From contig JAFGFR010000316.1 in NCBI GenBank assembly GCA_016930955.1, positions 1 through 7,043 on the forward strand: a stretch of DNA of 7,043 bases, written 5' to 3'. The translations under genes were made by a program, and so were the position numbers. The DNA comes from Victivallales bacterium (GTDB lineage Bacteria > Verrucomicrobiota > Lentisphaeria > Victivallales > JAADHT01). Every line of letters starts with the position of its first letter. Position 1 is the stretch's first letter. The notes under the pieces were generated by a model that saw only the letters and a program-made list of their open reading frames with translations, had not been told where the DNA came from and made no database searches. Shown here one piece after another: positions 5,119 through 7,043 of this stretch.

Positions 5119-6728
5119 AGAGATTTTTCTTTATCCTACCGTGTGGTATTGCGCGAGTCCTTGCTGCGGCGGCATGTTTAAGTCCCGCCATTTTGCTGGC
5201 CCAGCATACGGTTTCGCCGAAGATGGTCGATGACCGAGGGCAGAGCTACATGACGACCAAGGTTTACGAGCTCAAGCATGTTTCCGGGGCGGACATTTTG
5301 CCTTTTGTCGAGGGCGCGGTGGTGCGCGGGAATTCGCGCTCCGGCGCACGGGCGCTGAGCTATCGCCAAGGCGAAAAGGAGTATATCGCGGTCTCGATGC
5401 CGCGTAACATGGTCCAGCAGATTGACGATATGATTGCCAAGCTTGACCGTGCTGGGGTTAAGGATGAGGAGGGCGGGTCGGTGATCGAGGGCACTGGGGC
5501 GGTGCCGGGATTCTACGAGCCGAAGTTCCATGTCTCCGAGGCTATGTTGGAGGCGCTGAACGAGATGGCCGACGGGCAGGGGGAATATTTCCACGACAAG
5601 CAGAGCAATCTGGTCTACTTCAAGCAGGGCAAGGCAGACGGGAAGGTGGTGACCAAGACGTATATATTGAAGCATGCCGACCCCTACGAGATACGCGGCG
5701 CTCTGAGCCAGGCCGTGGGCGCAAGGCGTATCAGCGGGGTGCCTACCGGGGTCGAGTGCGTGAAGTACAACAACGGCTCCGGGGCGGTGATAGTAAGCGC
5801 CGAGGAATACCGTTTCGGGAAACAACCCGGGGGCATGCAGAGCATAGACGACCTCGTGGCCATGCTTGACCAGCCGGTGTCGGATGACGATGATGGCAAC
5901 AAGGTCCAAGTTTACGCTCCCGCCGAGCGGGAGGCGGCGGAGATAGCCGAGAATCTCAGGGATGTGGGCATTACCCGTCCCGGCGACCCGACCGAGCTGG
6001 ACAGCGGGAAAAGCCGGCTCTTCGTTGACCCCGAGCTGAACATGATCATAGCCGACACCCCCGACTTCGACAGGAAGAACCTCAGCTCGATGATCGAGGT
6101 GTTCGACCGCGCTGTCCCACAGGCGGAGATATCGTTCAAAGTGTACGAGCTGAAGGATGCGATAAACGAGAGTATGGGCATGGACTACCGTGCATGGCGC
6201 GAAGGGGCTGGCTCGCGTTTTTTCAGCGCCGGGGCGCGCTCGACCGAAAACTCGAGCACGGTATTCGTGCGATTCTCCCCCCAATGGGACACCCGGTATC
6301 TTGACTTCCTGGTCGCCAAGGAACGTGCAGAGGTAGTTTCCGAGGGCAATGCGGCCGTCACCAACGCAAGGGAGCTGAGGCTGGGTGCTTCAGATGGTGA
6401 AGCCGGATTCTCCATCCGCTTGCTCCCCAGGATAAACGCCGAGATGTCAGTGCTGGATTTATCCCTTTCCTATGCCAGCGGCCTCGGTGCCGCACCGGAC
6501 GGGAATCTGCGAACCTCGCAAAGCTCCGTCTCGACCCGTGTGCAGGTCCCGACAAATGGCGCTGAAATCGTTGTCGGCGGCCTGGAAAGAATCACAGACA
6601 TCCGCGGCGCATCGCTTCTCACTCTGCCCGCCACGGATTCCGCGACAGGCACACTGGCAATCCAAAAACACTACCTCATCGTCGTCATCAGGCTAAACCA
6701 GGCAGCCGGCATAAATACCGGCGAGTGA
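5115..6728 (+). CDS. Secretin-like (GspD/PulD-related) envelope protein with a divergent C-terminus
   Basis: The 537-residue product begins with a signal peptide (M-K-R-F-F-F, hydrophobic to about residue 29, likely cleavage A29-Q30). It then shows repeated small alpha/beta modules like secretin N-domains: residues 48-112 (V-Y-E-L-K-H-V-S-G-A-D-I), 180-252 (T-Y-I-L-K-H-A-D-P-Y-E-I) and 262-332 (ending M-I-E-V-F-D-R-A). Residues 336-527 resemble a secretin beta domain: P-Q-A-E-I-S near its start, A-E-V-V-S-E-G at 405-411 and S-T-R-V-Q-V-P-T-N-G-A-E-I-V-V-G-G-L at 473-490, matching the family's closing signature. After that the usual loop (P-x-L-G-x-I-P-x-L-G-x-L-F) is missing and is replaced by T-D-S-A-T-G-T. 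The ATG overlaps the propeller stop as ATGA and has no good Shine-Dalgarno sequence of its own, so translation is probably coupled. Pore formation is not certain given the altered C-terminus. Confidence 0.8.
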   Translation: MKRFFFILPCGIARVLAAAACLSPAILLAQHTVSPKMVDDRGQSYMTTKVYELKHVSGADILPFVEGAVVRGNSRSGARALSYRQGEKEYIAVSMPRNMVQQIDDMIAKLDRAGVKDEEGGSVIEGTGAVPGFYEPKFHVSEAMLEALNEMADGQGEYFHDKQSNLVYFKQGKADGKVVTKTYILKHADPYEIRGALSQAVGARRISGVPTGVECVKYNNGSGAVIVSAEEYRFGKQPGGMQSIDDLVAMLDQPVSDDDDGNKVQVYAPAEREAAEIAENLRDVGITRPGDPTELDSGKSRLFVDPELNMIIADTPDFDRKNLSSMIEVFDRAVPQAEISFKVYELKDAINESMGMDYRAWREGAGSRFFSAGARSTENSSTVFVRFSPQWDTRYLDFLVAKERAEVVSEGNAAVTNARELRLGASDGEAGFSIRLLPRINAEMSVLDLSLSYASGLGAAPDGNLRTSQSSVSTRVQVPTNGAEIVVGGLERITDIRGASLLTLPATDSATGTLAIQKHYLIVVIRLNQAAGINTGE

Positions 6729-6752
6729 CAACGATATGCCTTGCCTTCAACC

Positions 6753-6774
6753 TAACTGCTTTATTTAGGTTTAC
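6753..6774 (-). repeat. Dispersed 22-bp intergenic repeat, copy 3 (inverted, right end of the operon cassette)
   Basis: On the minus strand this copy reads CCTAAATAAAGCAGTTA after GTAAA, and it differs from copy 2 by two transitions in 22 positions. It begins 24 nt after the secretin stop and includes the TAA stop codon of the convergent PhoH-family gene (6771-6773). It also overlaps a separate 7-bp inverted repeat: AACCTAA (6749-6755) and TTAGGTT (6765-6771) with a 9-nt loop. No T tract follows in either direction, so a standard intrinsic terminator is not supported. Confidence 0.75.
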
Positions 6775-7043
6775 AGGAACTCTGCGGCGGCGGCGGCGAG
6801 TGCGCTCCGTTCGCTCTTGAGCAAGGTAACGTGCCCGTGGATCGGGAGGTTTTTGAATCTCTCGGACGCATAGATCAGACCGTTGCTTTCCGAGTCCAGA
6901 TACGGGTTGTCAATCTGGAACGGGTCGCCAGTGAGGACAATTTTTGTGTCCTCGCCGGCGCGGCTGACTATTGTCTTGATCTCGTGGGGAGTCAGGTTCT
7001 GCGCCTCGTCCACTATTATATACTGTCTCGGGATGCTTCTCCC
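6771..7043 (-). CDS. PhoH-family ATPase, C-terminal part (5' end outside the window)
   Basis: The frame is open to the right edge of the window, reading G-R-S-I-P-R-Q-Y-I-I-V-D-E-A-Q-N-L from 7043. A GTG at 7011-7013 is therefore internal and not the start. Ninety residues are present. Y-I-I-V-D-E-A-Q-N is the Walker B motif of PhoH-type P-loop ATPases. I-V-L-T-G-D-P-F-Q-I-D with N-P-Y-L-D-S-x-S-N-G-L is the conserved sensor-like region, and L-L-K-S-E-R-S-A-L-A is the family's closing motif. The N-P-Y-L-D and E-R-S-A-L variants are typical of the longer PIN-PhoH (YlaK-like) proteins, so an N-terminal PIN ribonuclease domain is expected outside the window. This fusion is inferred from the subfamily. 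PhoH-family proteins are linked to RNA metabolism. The gene converges on the secretin gene with 42 bp between the stop codons. Confidence 0.93.
   Translation of the reverse strand, partial: GRSIPRQYIIVDEAQNLTPHEIKTIVSRAGEDTKIVLTGDPFQIDNPYLDSESNGLIYASERFKNLPIHGHVTLLKSERSALAAAAAEFL

Noticed and set aside
5178..6284. Long 368-codon open frame antisense to the secretin gene
   Set aside because: It has no recognisable domain. The plus-strand frame has a signal peptide and secretin motifs, and the antisense frame is explained by GC-rich codon bias.
3731..6774. Target-site duplication around the repeat-framed cassette
   Set aside because: The bases outside the CCTAAAT cores (GTGAA on the left, TTTAC on the right) match as inverted, not direct, sequence. 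They look like an extension of the repeat and not a duplicated target.

Overview
The window looks like chromosomal DNA from a bacterium of the Planctomycetes-Verrucomicrobia-Lentisphaerae-Kiritimatiellae group. This is an inference from protein style: a secreted PQQ-type propeller that opens with a W-P-D-W-R-G-P signature, a secretin-like envelope protein, and a large multidomain protein ending in a galactose-binding-like module with W-L-V-I-G-P-F. No marker gene allows a firm phylum call. The DNA is moderately GC-rich, with one clearly AT-rich intergenic stretch (about 1690-1835).

Layout. (1) Positions 1-1688 (+) hold the 3' part of a large protein that appears to be the C-terminal half of a carbohydrate-active or carbohydrate-binding protein. 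(2) Positions 1689-2023 are intergenic and hold a short dispersed repeat and a long AT-rich inverted repeat. (3) A complete tRNA-Ser(UGA) with encoded CCA lies at 2024-2113. (4) Positions 2114-2401 carry hairpins and a diverged copy of a sequence also found upstream of the tRNA, but no gene. (5) A complete class II fructose-bisphosphate aldolase lies on the minus strand at 2402-3379. (6) A 542-bp divergent intergenic region follows (3380-3921). It holds an 18-bp palindrome in front of the aldolase and a second copy of the dispersed repeat. (7) A two-gene plus-strand operon spans 3922-6728: an exported PQQ-type beta-propeller protein and a secretin-like protein, joined by an ATGA start/stop overlap. 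(8) A third, inverted copy of the dispersed repeat follows. It runs into the stop codon of a convergent PhoH-family ATPase gene that leaves the window at 7043.

How the parts relate. The aldolase (central carbon metabolism), the tRNA and the PhoH-family protein (RNA metabolism or toxin-antitoxin-like families) are ordinary chromosomal genes. The propeller and secretin-like genes are probably co-translated and both exported, so a shared envelope role is plausible but unproven. The most unusual feature is that a 22-bp sequence (core CCTAAATGAAGCAGT) occurs three times, always between genes. Two copies face each other at the ends of the propeller-secretin operon, so that the operon looks like a discrete cassette. 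I found no transposase and no clean target-site duplication, so mobility is only a hypothesis. I did not find a recognised defence system, CRISPR array or complete insertion sequence.
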